A DNA stretch of 64,000 nucleotides, taken from the NCBI GenBank assembly GCA_910577665.1, contig CAJTOJ010000002.1, positions 1 to 64,000 on the forward strand, written 5' to 3'. Source of the DNA: an uncultured Acetatifactor sp. GTDB lineage: Bacteria > Bacillota > Clostridia > Lachnospirales > Lachnospiraceae. Position 1 is the stretch's first letter. The number at the start of each line of letters is the position of its first letter. Of the stretch, positions 36,627 to 45,500 are shown in pieces. The translations under genes and the position numbers were made by a program. The notes beneath the pieces are model-generated. The model was not told where the DNA came from. It did not search any database and was given only the letters and a program-made list of their open reading frames with translations.

Positions 36627-37340
36627 TTACCCTGCTTGTGGCGTCTCTGTCTCAAACCTCAGATATGCCTCATGCAGACCGTTTTTCACCATGTTCTCAT
36701 AGGCGTTTATCATATGTCTGTTGGCCAGATTCTCAGCCAGATCCGCATCCCCGGCCTTGATGGCGTCCAGGATCTGCTTGTGCTCCTCGTTGGACTTAGG
36801 TCCCCTGTTCACACTGGACAGGGTCTTCTTCCGCACCCGCAGCACATATTGGTGGAATGCCTTCAGCTGGTGTTCCAGGATTTTGCTGTTACACGCCTCA
36901 TAGAGGATATCATGGAAACGGTTATCCAGTTCAGCCAGCTGGTCCAGATGCCCCTTTCCCGCGTGGAAATCAGCCAGATAGACATTTTCCTCCATCTCAT
37001 CCATCTGTTCCGGCGTGATATGTTCTGTGGCCCAGCGGGCACACAGTCCCTCCAGCAGGGATCGTATCATATAGATATCCTTCACATCCTTCTCCGTAAT
37101 GCCGGTCACATAGGCGCCTTTATTAGGGATGATCTGGATCAGCCCTTCCAGCTCAAGCTGCCGGAAAGCCTCCCGCACCGGGGTACGGCTGACCCCCATC
37201 TCCTCCCCGATGGCGGCCTCCTTCAGTTCTTCATGGTCTTCATATTTGCCACCAAGAATATCCTCCCGCAGCTTGTTAAACACACGGCCACGCAGGGAGT
37301 ACTTGTCTGTAACCTCCTGCTTCACATCATAATGATTCAT
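36627..37340 (-). CDS. GntR-family (FCD/FadR-type) transcriptional regulator
   Basis: 237 residues: an N-terminal GntR winged helix (LREDILGGKYEDHEELKEAA and GVSRTPVREAFRQLELEGLI) and an all-helical FCD ligand domain with metal/ligand His-containing segments (ELDNRFHDILYEACN, EEHKQILDAIKAGDADLAE). FCD regulators sense organic acids. It lies between the citrate-synthase-like gene and icd, so I infer control of this operon. A matching palindrome overlaps the promoter at 38915-38943. Confidence 0.9.
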   Translation of the reverse strand: MNHYDVKQEVTDKYSLRGRVFNKLREDILGGKYEDHEELKEAAIGEEMGVSRTPVREAFRQLELEGLIQIIPNKGAYVTGITEKDVKDIYMIRSLLEGLCARWATEHITPEQMDEMEENVYLADFHAGKGHLDQLAELDNRFHDILYEACNSKILEHQLKAFHQYVLRVRKKTLSSVNRGPKSNEEHKQILDAIKAGDADLAENLANRHMINAYENMVKNGLHEAYLRFETETPQAG

Positions 37341-37372
37341 CTCGTTCTCTATCTCCTACTCTGCCGCATCTC

Positions 37373-38827
37373 TCATAAGGCCGGCTGCACGTCTGTCGCC
37401 AGGGATGATGTCTCCTGGCCTGGCATGGGGATCCCTTTCTCCTCACAGATCCCATGAACACAGGACACAATCTCCTCATCTGTCATCACGGTCACGCGAC
37501 CCTGGGCATACTCATCATCCACCCACTCCTTCACAGCCTTGACCAGCTCTGAAGACTTGTCCACCTGTGCTTCCTCCTTCAGACCATAATAGGTATTCAG
37601 AAAATGGGCGATTCCTGCCAGGCCTGAAGTGTTGGAAACCGCACACAGCACTGGCCGCTTTAAGAATTTCTCTGTGTCAAATATATTGTAGATTTCCTCG
37701 TTTTTCAACAGACCATCCGCATGGATCCCTGCCCTGGTCACATTGAAATTCTTCCCTACAAAAGGCGTCCTGGGCGGAATGTGATATCCGATCTCCTTCT
37801 CATAATACTGTGCAAGCTCCGTGATCACTGTGGTATCCATGCCGTTCAAGTCCCCCTTCAGCTGGGCATACTCAAACACCATGGCTTCCAGCGGTGTATT
37901 GCCTGTTCTCTCTCCGATGCCGAACAGGGAAGTGTTGACACCGGAACAGCCATACAGCCAGGCCGTGGTAGAGTTGGAGACTGCCTTGTAGAAATCATTA
38001 TGGCCATGCCACTCAATCAGGCTATGGGGCACTCCCCCGTGGGTATGGATGGCATAAATGATACCCTGTACACTTCTTGGGATCACGGCGCCAGGATAGT
38101 TCACCCCATATCCCATGGTGTCACAGGCCCTGACCTTGATGGGAATCCCATATTCCTCCATAAGCTTCATCAGCTCCAGACAGAATGGCACGACATACCC
38201 GTAGATATCTGCCCTGGTGATATCTTCCAGATGACATCTGGGGCTGATCCCCTCCTCCAGACATTCCCGGATCACACTCAGATAATGATCCATTGCCTGC
38301 CGCCTGGTCATCTTCAGTTTTAGAAAAATATGATAATCCGAACAGCTCACCAGAATACCTGTTTCCTTCATGCCGATCTCTTTCACCAGCCTGAAATCTT
38401 CCCTGCTTGCCCTGATCCAGCTTGTCACCTCGGGAAACTGGTAGCCCCGCTCCATACATTTGTACACGGCATCCCTGTCCTTCTTACTGTACAGGAAAAA
38501 TTCACTGGCACGGATCATTCCATTGGGTCCGCCCAGCTTATGCAGATAATCATATATGGTAACGATCTGTTCTGTGGAGTAGGGCGCCCTGGACTGCTGG
38601 CCATCCCGGAAAGTGGTATCCGTAATCCAGATCTCTCTGGGCATATTGTGCGGCACAATCCTGTCATTAAAAGGAATCTTCGGAATCTCCGAATAGGGGA
38701 ACATATTACGGAACACATTGGGCTTCTCCACATCATCCAATATGTACATATGCTCCTCGATTTCCAGCAGGTTGTTCTTCTGGTTCATAGAAACCGGACG
38801 GTTCTGGAATGTCCCGTTTTGTATCAT
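37373..38827 (-). CDS. Re-type citrate synthase / homocitrate-synthase-family enzyme
   Basis: 484 residues of the DRE-TIM metallolyase (LeuA/HCS) family: TDTTFRDGQQSRAPYS, CHLEDITRADIYGYVVPF, IEWHGHNDFYKAVSNST and CSGVNTSLFGIGERTGNTP. It lacks the LeuA C-terminal regulatory domain. It closely resembles what I recall of the Clostridium kluyveri Re-citrate synthase, including a long N-terminal extension before RDGQ and the NVTRAGIHADGLLKN segment. With GntR and icd in the same run, citrate formation for glutamate synthesis is the best reading; isopropylmalate or homocitrate synthase are alternatives. GGGGG lies 7 nt before the ATG at 38827. Confidence 0.85.
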   Translation of the reverse strand: MIQNGTFQNRPVSMNQKNNLLEIEEHMYILDDVEKPNVFRNMFPYSEIPKIPFNDRIVPHNMPREIWITDTTFRDGQQSRAPYSTEQIVTIYDYLHKLGGPNGMIRASEFFLYSKKDRDAVYKCMERGYQFPEVTSWIRASREDFRLVKEIGMKETGILVSCSDYHIFLKLKMTRRQAMDHYLSVIRECLEEGISPRCHLEDITRADIYGYVVPFCLELMKLMEEYGIPIKVRACDTMGYGVNYPGAVIPRSVQGIIYAIHTHGGVPHSLIEWHGHNDFYKAVSNSTTAWLYGCSGVNTSLFGIGERTGNTPLEAMVFEYAQLKGDLNGMDTTVITELAQYYEKEIGYHIPPRTPFVGKNFNVTRAGIHADGLLKNEEIYNIFDTEKFLKRPVLCAVSNTSGLAGIAHFLNTYYGLKEEAQVDKSSELVKAVKEWVDDEYAQGRVTVMTDEEIVSCVHGICEEKGIPMPGQETSSLATDVQPAL

Positions 38828-38914
38828 GTCTATACCCCCTGCGCGCTTTTGGCACGCGTACCAGTCCATATTTGCCTTCTTGATGGCAGACCAGTCCTCT
38901 CACACATTGTTTGA

Positions 38915-38951
38915 CCTGTATCATTGTATACAATCTATACAGGTATGTCAA
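38915..38951 (-). promoter_or_regulatory. Promoter with GntR-type operator for the citrate-synthase/icd operon
   Basis: Minus strand TTGACA (38946-38951), 17-bp spacer, TACAAT (38923-38928). The 29-bp stretch 38915-38943 is a near-perfect palindrome centred on ATTGTATACAAT and flanked by CCTGTAT / ATACAGG arms. It fits the GT-N-AC consensus of FadR-type GntR sites and covers the -10, so binding would block initiation. Confidence 0.8.
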
Positions 38952-38979
38952 GCAATCTGTGAAAAGTCGCAAAACAGAT

Positions 38980-39121
38980 CGTAACAGTTCAGACAGCCCC
39001 TCTCGCGAAGTCAAAATTGCGCTCTGTGCAATTTTGCGAGACTTGTGGGCGCCAAAACGCATTCTTTTCGCGTTTTGTGTGCATTCTCGTAACAGTTCAG
39101 TACTCTGTCTGAACTGTTACG
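38980..39121. mobile_element. MITE-like element, family 3 relative, 17-bp perfect inverted ends
   Basis: 142 bp bounded by CGTAACAGTTCAGACAG and its exact reverse complement. The interior GCCAAAACGCATTCTTTTCG...CGTTTTGTGTGCAT block matches the right half of the element at 58230-58354. It fills the gap between the S8 peptidase stop (39130) and the promoter at 38951. No clear target duplication. Confidence 0.75.
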
Positions 39122-39129
39122 ACAGACCC

Positions 39130-40038
39130 TCATCCGGTCAGCCTCCTTACATTCACCATCCCCCACCCCTGCTGGTTCCAGGGCAGCCCCAGATCTACCG
39201 CAGAATACTGTAGTTCCTGTTTGCACCTGGCATTGTCCCACTCCGGATGCTTCTGCAGGGCCAGGGCGGCCGCGCCGGATACAATGGGGGTAGCCATGGA
39301 AGTCCCGCTCTTGGTCACGTAGGCATTCCGTATTCGCCCACCCAGCCTGTAATAATTCACATTGCAGGACACAATATCCGTCCCCGGTGCCACCAGATCC
39401 GGCTTACGCACCGGACTTCCATAGAATCCCCGTCCAGAGTATGTCTCGCATCTGCCAGGGTTTCCCATCTCAAAACTACCATCATGACACCCTACCGTTA
39501 CCACCAGACTGCTTCCCCCCACAGAGGAAACCGTACCGTTTCCAGGACCTTTGTTGCCTGCAGCACATACCACCAGGATCCCGCTGTTCCACACCTCATT
39601 GATTTTCTTCTGCAAGGCCTGCTCTTTGGCCGGTTCTGCCAGGTTGCCTATTCCCACTGAGATATTGAGGATGCGTGTCCGGAATCTTTCCCGGGTCTCC
39701 AGTACCCAGTCCAGTCCCGCCAGCATGTCTTGTGTGGAACCGTCCCCCTTCCTGTCCAGGACTTTACCCACAAGCAGCCCCACCCCCGGTGCCATCCCCC
39801 GGTATTTCCCCCCAGAGAGTGCCCCGCTTCCGCACAAGATCCCACAGACATGGGTGCCATGCCCGTTGTCATCGTACAGCATTCCCCTGTCTCCCACAAA
39901 ATCCTGGAACTCCAGGATCCTTCCCTGTAGATCCTTATGGAGGCATACTCCGGTATCCAGCACAGCCACCGTCACGCCGCTTCCGTCCAGTCCCTCCCTT
40001 TCCCCGGTCACCTCCACTTGTTCCCTCACCCTCTGCAT
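39130..40038 (-). CDS. S8-family subtilisin-like serine protease
   Basis: 302 residues with the full catalytic triad: VAVLDTGVCLH (Asp), DDNGHGTHVCGIL (His), and SGTSMATPIVSG (Ser); AAGNKGPGNG is the oxyanion-hole Asn region. It begins about 18 residues before the catalytic domain and has no signal peptide, prodomain or membrane helix, so it is probably intracellular (ISP-like) or released by other means. A terminator-like hairpin (40049-40085) overlaps its 5' leader, so independent transcription is uncertain. It follows the LRR surface-protein genes on the same strand. Confidence 0.88.
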   Translation of the reverse strand: MQRVREQVEVTGEREGLDGSGVTVAVLDTGVCLHKDLQGRILEFQDFVGDRGMLYDDNGHGTHVCGILCGSGALSGGKYRGMAPGVGLLVGKVLDRKGDGSTQDMLAGLDWVLETRERFRTRILNISVGIGNLAEPAKEQALQKKINEVWNSGILVVCAAGNKGPGNGTVSSVGGSSLVVTVGCHDGSFEMGNPGRCETYSGRGFYGSPVRKPDLVAPGTDIVSCNVNYYRLGGRIRNAYVTKSGTSMATPIVSGAAALALQKHPEWDNARCKQELQYSAVDLGLPWNQQGWGMVNVRRLTG

Positions 40039-40085
40039 AAAAAGAAATACCCCGGCATATACTTTACCCTATTGTATGCCGGGGT
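40037..40085 (-). terminator. Terminator after the LRR surface-protein operon
   Basis: An 11-bp perfect stem (40049-40059 with 40075-40085, 15-nt loop) followed on the minus strand by ATTTCTTTTT. The T tract ends at the ATG of the downstream protease gene, which leaves that gene without a free conventional leader. Confidence 0.8.
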
Positions 40086-40191
40086 GTGGATTTTGTAACT
40101 GTTTTCCATGTGATCTCTGGTTTAACCGTCCCCTCTGACAGAACGGTTTTCCCGCAGAAAACAAATCGGTATTTTTTGTCTTCTGGCTCCC

Positions 40192-42588
40192 TCATGCCTT
40201 GCGTCTCTTCTTACCTCCAGGAAGCAGCAGTCCAATGCCCATAAGCAATACCGCACCAGCAGCACACCACTGGAACAATACCAGATAAGCCCTGTTTCGC
40301 TCCTGCGCCGGGTCAGCTCCAGGACCGGCACTCATACGTATCATATCCATGGTAACTTCCAGAAGGTCTTCCTCCTGGTCTGCCTCCCCTGTGCCATAGA
40401 TTCCGATCATGGAAACCTTATTCGTCTCAAACCAGACTGCATCCTTGCCGTTTATCCGTACCCGGTCTGCAGGCAGTACCTCAATCTGTCCATTCCTGTC
40501 CAGTATAAATACGCGAATGTTCTGGCCCTGCAGGTGTTCTGGCAAAGGCAATGCAACCGTCAGCTCCTGGTGCCCCAGTTTTGTCAGCGGGATATCACTG
40601 CTGTCAGACAGTTGCAAGTCATATACCACCATGCCCTGGGGCATCTCACTGCGGAAAGCCCGCATACATGCTTTCTCCATAGGCTCTGGTGACTGGGCCT
40701 GGTCAATCTGCAGACGGTAACTGCGGCCTGCACCTGCCAGGCTGGCAAAGGCACCTTCCACGCCACTGACAGTTACGCCTGCACCTGTCTCTGCACGTTC
40801 TGTCTCTCCCTCCTGGGACGCATTTCCCGATTCCCCATTGTCTGTTGTCTGATCTTTCGGCTCCGCACTGTCTGCGGTCTCATTTTCTCCTTCCGGCTTC
40901 TTGCTTTCCTTCTGTTCCCCTTCTTCTTCAAGAATCCTGTAAGCCTCATTGGAAAGCCGTGTGGCAGATTCCTCAAAGGTCTGGCCAGGCGCCTCACCTG
41001 CGTATTCCACCTGAAGCCCGTCAAAGGCACCCAGTCCCAGAGTCTTCACAGAAGCAGGAACAGACACTGTCCCCACATTCCCACAGCCGCTAAAGGCCCT
41101 GTCTTTGATCTGTTCCAGACCTTCTTTCAGCACGATCTGCTCAAGTCCTGTACAATTCTCAAAAGCCCCTTCCCCTATCACCCGGAGGCTGTCTGGCATT
41201 ATCACGCTCTCAAGCTCCTCATGTCCCAGAAAAGCTTCTGCCGCGATCACACGAACGCCGTCCGGAATCACCGCTTCACTGCCCGTACCCCGGTAAGCCA
41301 CCAGCACACCGCCACTGACCAGGTAGTCAGACATCCCCTCTGTAGTCTGTCCATTGCTCCCTCCCTGCAGGAAGGTATCTACCCAGGCAGTATGGTCAAA
41401 TGCTTTTGGCTCTACACTCTGTATGGAATCCGGCAGGGAAACTTCCTTCAGATTGTCGCAATGATAAAAAGCCCCGTAAGATACCTTCTCCATTCCCTGT
41501 GGAAACACAATGGATTCCAGGCTGCTCCGGGCAAAGGAAAACTGTCCGATCTCCCGGATTGTCTGTGGCAGTACCACATCCTGCATCTCCTGGCTTCTGT
41601 AAAATGCATGGTCAGCCACCAGTATCTGGTCTACAATGGCATATTTGGCAATCCCTTCTTCCAGAGATACATCCATATAATCGGATGCAGCAGTCGGTAA
41701 CTCTTCTGAGGGAACAGCCGGGTTCTCTCCGCCCAATACATTGCCGCTTCCGGGATTCAGGAAAACAACAGCGCTGTTTCCTACCACCTTGGTACTTCCC
41801 AGTTCCAGTCCGTTGCTGTAATCAGGCTCCGGTGTGGGAATAACAGGATCTGGTACCGGCGTCTGTTCCGGCTCCCGATCCGGTTCCGGAGTGGGTGTCT
41901 CTCCTGGATCTGTGGGCGACTGTCCCGGCCCAGGTGTGGCAGAAGGCGCATTGCCTTCCGGCTCCTGGTCTGTTTCATCCTCCGGCTTATTGTAGCCCGG
42001 TACATCCTCATATTCTGGTTTCTCCTTAAGCCTCTCATAAAAAGCCGTTGCAAATGTGTCAGCAGCACTGCCTGCCTCGCTGTGAATGGTCAACTGGTAG
42101 CAGCCGTCAAAAGCTGTCTCATGGATGGACGTAGTCTCCGGCGGAATCGAGATATCCTTCAAGTTCACACAATCCCCGAACGCCTGGATCCCGATGGAAG
42201 TCACACTGGACGGTATTGTCATCTGCTCTAATCCAGCGCACCCTGCAAAGGCATAATCCCCCACTGCTGTCAGTCCCTTGCCAAGCACCACCGTATCCAG
42301 ATTCTCACATCCCCAGAATGCATAGGACTCAATTTGCTTCACAGAATTGGGCAATACCACCAGCTCCACATTGGTATCATCCTCAAAAGCTCCCTGGGCA
42401 ATGGTTTTTACAGTATCGGGGACAGACACGTTTTTGTCCGTGCCCCGGTACTTCACCAATGTGCCTCCCTCTATCCGAAAATCGGAAGCAGATGACGATG
42501 CTGCATCTGCTTCCGATACAGGAAGCTGCATAATAATCAGCGATGCCACAATCATAAGCACGCCTACGAGCTTCTTTCTCTTTCTCAT
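40192..42588 (-). CDS. BspA-like leucine-rich-repeat surface protein, membrane-anchored
   Basis: 798 residues. Signal peptide (RKRKKLVGVLMIVASLIIM, cleavage after an ADA/A site). LRR_5 repeats run at about 30-170 (AFEDDTNVELVVLPNSVKQI, AFWGCENLDTVVLG) and again at about 330-540. Between them lies a Pro/Thr/Glu-rich linker (PTDPGETPTPEPDREPEQTP). A Glu-rich region and a second beta-rich domain follow. The C-terminus is a membrane helix (VLFQWCAAGAVLLMGIGLLL) and a basic tail with no LPxTG-like signal. It starts 9 bp after the larger LRR gene. Such proteins bind host or bacterial ligands; the ligand is unknown. Confidence 0.88.
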   Translation of the reverse strand: MRKRKKLVGVLMIVASLIIMQLPVSEADAASSSASDFRIEGGTLVKYRGTDKNVSVPDTVKTIAQGAFEDDTNVELVVLPNSVKQIESYAFWGCENLDTVVLGKGLTAVGDYAFAGCAGLEQMTIPSSVTSIGIQAFGDCVNLKDISIPPETTSIHETAFDGCYQLTIHSEAGSAADTFATAFYERLKEKPEYEDVPGYNKPEDETDQEPEGNAPSATPGPGQSPTDPGETPTPEPDREPEQTPVPDPVIPTPEPDYSNGLELGSTKVVGNSAVVFLNPGSGNVLGGENPAVPSEELPTAASDYMDVSLEEGIAKYAIVDQILVADHAFYRSQEMQDVVLPQTIREIGQFSFARSSLESIVFPQGMEKVSYGAFYHCDNLKEVSLPDSIQSVEPKAFDHTAWVDTFLQGGSNGQTTEGMSDYLVSGGVLVAYRGTGSEAVIPDGVRVIAAEAFLGHEELESVIMPDSLRVIGEGAFENCTGLEQIVLKEGLEQIKDRAFSGCGNVGTVSVPASVKTLGLGAFDGLQVEYAGEAPGQTFEESATRLSNEAYRILEEEGEQKESKKPEGENETADSAEPKDQTTDNGESGNASQEGETERAETGAGVTVSGVEGAFASLAGAGRSYRLQIDQAQSPEPMEKACMRAFRSEMPQGMVVYDLQLSDSSDIPLTKLGHQELTVALPLPEHLQGQNIRVFILDRNGQIEVLPADRVRINGKDAVWFETNKVSMIGIYGTGEADQEEDLLEVTMDMIRMSAGPGADPAQERNRAYLVLFQWCAAGAVLLMGIGLLLPGGKKRRKA

Positions 42589-42597
42589 ATTCTACCT

Positions 42598-45500
42598 TTA
42601 AGCTGTACGCACCCTTCTCTGTTTCCGGCTATCCCTCTTCATAAACAACACAAGGGATACACATGCCAGGCCAATGGACAGGAACCACTTAGGATGGATA
42701 CCATCACCTGTCTTCGGTGTATCGTCCGCACCTCCTGTAGACAGATTGCTGATATCTGCATAGATCACATAAGGTGAGAAATGTTCCGCTGTAAAAGTGA
42801 TACAGGGCACTCCCGAAATGGTGGTAAATTTAGGTGTCAGCTTATCCAGCCTGTCATTTACCACGCCAGCTACCTTGTTATTACCTGCATAAGCTTTCAA
42901 GGAATCTGGCAGGGGCAGGGTAATGCTCACGGACAATCCCGTTGTATCTGTGATCTTGTTCGTCCCCGTAGAATCATACAGGGAAATATCCATAGGGAAG
43001 TACTTGATATTCTCAATATTACCATATTCAGCAAGCAATGCCCGCAGCACCGCCTCCGTAGCTGCACTGCTCTCCGTGATCTTGATGGTAAAGTTATCGG
43101 AAGAGCCGTTTACAGTAGCGGATACCACACCTGTATTGGACAGGCCGTTCTTGTCAATCACCACCGTGGTGCCACCGTTTGTCACCTCATCCTTGGACAC
43201 ATTGGTAGGTGGCCTGTTGCTGGAAGAAGTATTGCCGCTCCCTGTGCCGGAGCTACTGGAACTGCTTGCCTTATAGTGAGCCGTTACCGTCACATCCTTG
43301 CCCGGCATAGTAATCACCGTTGCTGACAATACCGTGCTGGCAATCTTTGTATCGCTGGGTGAAATGGTCCAGTGGCTGAATTCCTGGCCTCTGGCCGGGT
43401 TATTGGCAATGATAATGGGCTGTGCCCCCTCAGCATAGTTGCCAGAACCACTTCCATTCTGCACGGTCAGCACATACAGTTTTGATCCGGGAGAACCACT
43501 GGGGTTGGGCGATCCACTGGTTCCAGGGGAACCGCTGGGATTGGGCGATCCGCTGGTTCCAGGGGAACCGCTGGGATTGGGTGATCCGCTGGTTCCAGGG
43601 GAACCGCTGGGATTGGGTGATCCGCTGGTTCCAGGGGAACCACTGGGATTGGGTGATCCGCTGGTTCCAGGGGAACCACCAGGATTCTCACCATCACTTA
43701 AGTAGTAGGCAAAAAGGTCAATATCCTCTGTAATGTTTTTCAAATCAAAAACACCACTGCCCACGCGTCTCCAGCCCTGGAAAGTCTTACCAGGCTTTGT
43801 CGGAACCTGGGGACTAAGCGCCTCACCACCATTCTTTACTTCCTGCGTGGCAATTACTGTGCTCATATCCTCATCATAGAAAGTTACTTTCCAATATTTC
43901 TCAGCAGGGTCATCGGGTTCTCCAGTCCAGAACACATCTTGATCCTTCATAACTACCTGCCAGGTATTGGGAGTCCATCCTGTAAACTTCCATCCTTCCC
44001 GCACAGGCAGGTTAACAGGTTCCAATGCAGACTCTCCCATCTTCACAGTCTGTGGGTTCGTCCAGGGACGCCCCAGGGCATCCACCAGTCCTTCCGGATC
44101 TATCACTTTCTGGTTCCAGTCATAGAACGTAACCTTGTAATAAACCTCCGCTTCTGCATTGGTATAATTAACACCATGCTGCCTTGCCCACTCTTCAATC
44201 TGACTGCCTTCCTCACAAACCAACTGGAAAGGTGACTCTATGACAGTTTCATGATGTGCAGGGCCCCTGCCACCTATATCATCCCGGTTCTTATCAGAAT
44301 ATCCATCCTCACCAGGCTGCTTATATTCGCCATCACCAAAAGCTTTTTCATCAAGCTGGTGAAATTTACCAGGAACCTTCAAGTTCTGCACAGCACTATT
44401 CTTAAACGCATTTGCTTTTATTGATGTAAAAGTATCCACACGTGGCAATGTCAGAATAGCCAGGTTAGGCGTATACGCAAATGCATATTCCGGTATGGTG
44501 TCCACTGTAGAGGAGCTTAAATCTATACTGAGCACATTTTCCGCATACATGAACGCTTCTGGATAAATCCCCGTTATGCCAGTTGTCTCATTGGCTGTTA
44601 TCATAGCGTCACTGCGGGCTTCCAGGCACTGTACAATCTTGTCCTTATAATTATTGCTCAGTTCATAGATAATGGAATTATCACAAGTAAAATATGGACT
44701 TCCGTTAAAGTTCACATTTGTAAGCTTCTTACATCCCACGAATGGCCGGACCCCCATCTGACTGACCGTTGCAGGCAGACTTACATTTGTGAGATTCTCA
44801 CAGTCTTTAAAGGCATAATTGCCGATTTTCTCCGTTGCATCGGACAAAGTGATGCTGTTTAAATACTTACAGCCATCAAATGTTTCATCCTCCACTTCCT
44901 TCAAGCTATAAGCTGTAAGCGTCTTTTGAAGCTGTTCTGCCGGTATTGCCGACTCATTGCTCTCCTTCTCGCGGAACAGGCCCTGCTTTACACTCTCGAT
45001 ACCATTTGGCAATACAATGTTCAAGGCAGAATCCACCACTCTGCGCTCATCATCCTGGAATGAACCAGGATAAGAATCCGGATCCGCCGCATATTTATTG
45101 GCAGCCGTCTGCATATTGTTGATATCCTCCTGGGTCATATAAGGATAATCGTTAACATTGTACTTGGTTCCCTGGTAATCGGCAATTGTAGGATACTCCA
45201 CCAGTTCATTCTTATCTGTATCCGGATTGTATCTCACTTCCAGGTTGGAAGGCAATCCTGTATAATAAGTAATATAAGTTTCATTCTGCCCTGTAGCACT
45301 ATTAATGTTCTCGCCAGGATCCATTGCATAAGAAAATGGCGTTACCACTCCTGTTTCATTGGAAATCGGCCCCACAAAATATAATTTAGGATCAACAGGC
45401 AGTGTGGTTACCGTACAATTATTCCCGCCAGTTCCTTCGTTCATGTGCCGCACATCCTGCTGGGTTTTAAATGCGCCACTTCCAATGCTCACCAGATTAG

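Noticed and set aside
43422..43733. Plus-strand frames across the 36-bp repeats, and the repeats as a possible CRISPR array
   Set aside because: The repeats are contiguous, without spacers, and code in frame for the Ser/Pro/Gly stalk on the minus strand.
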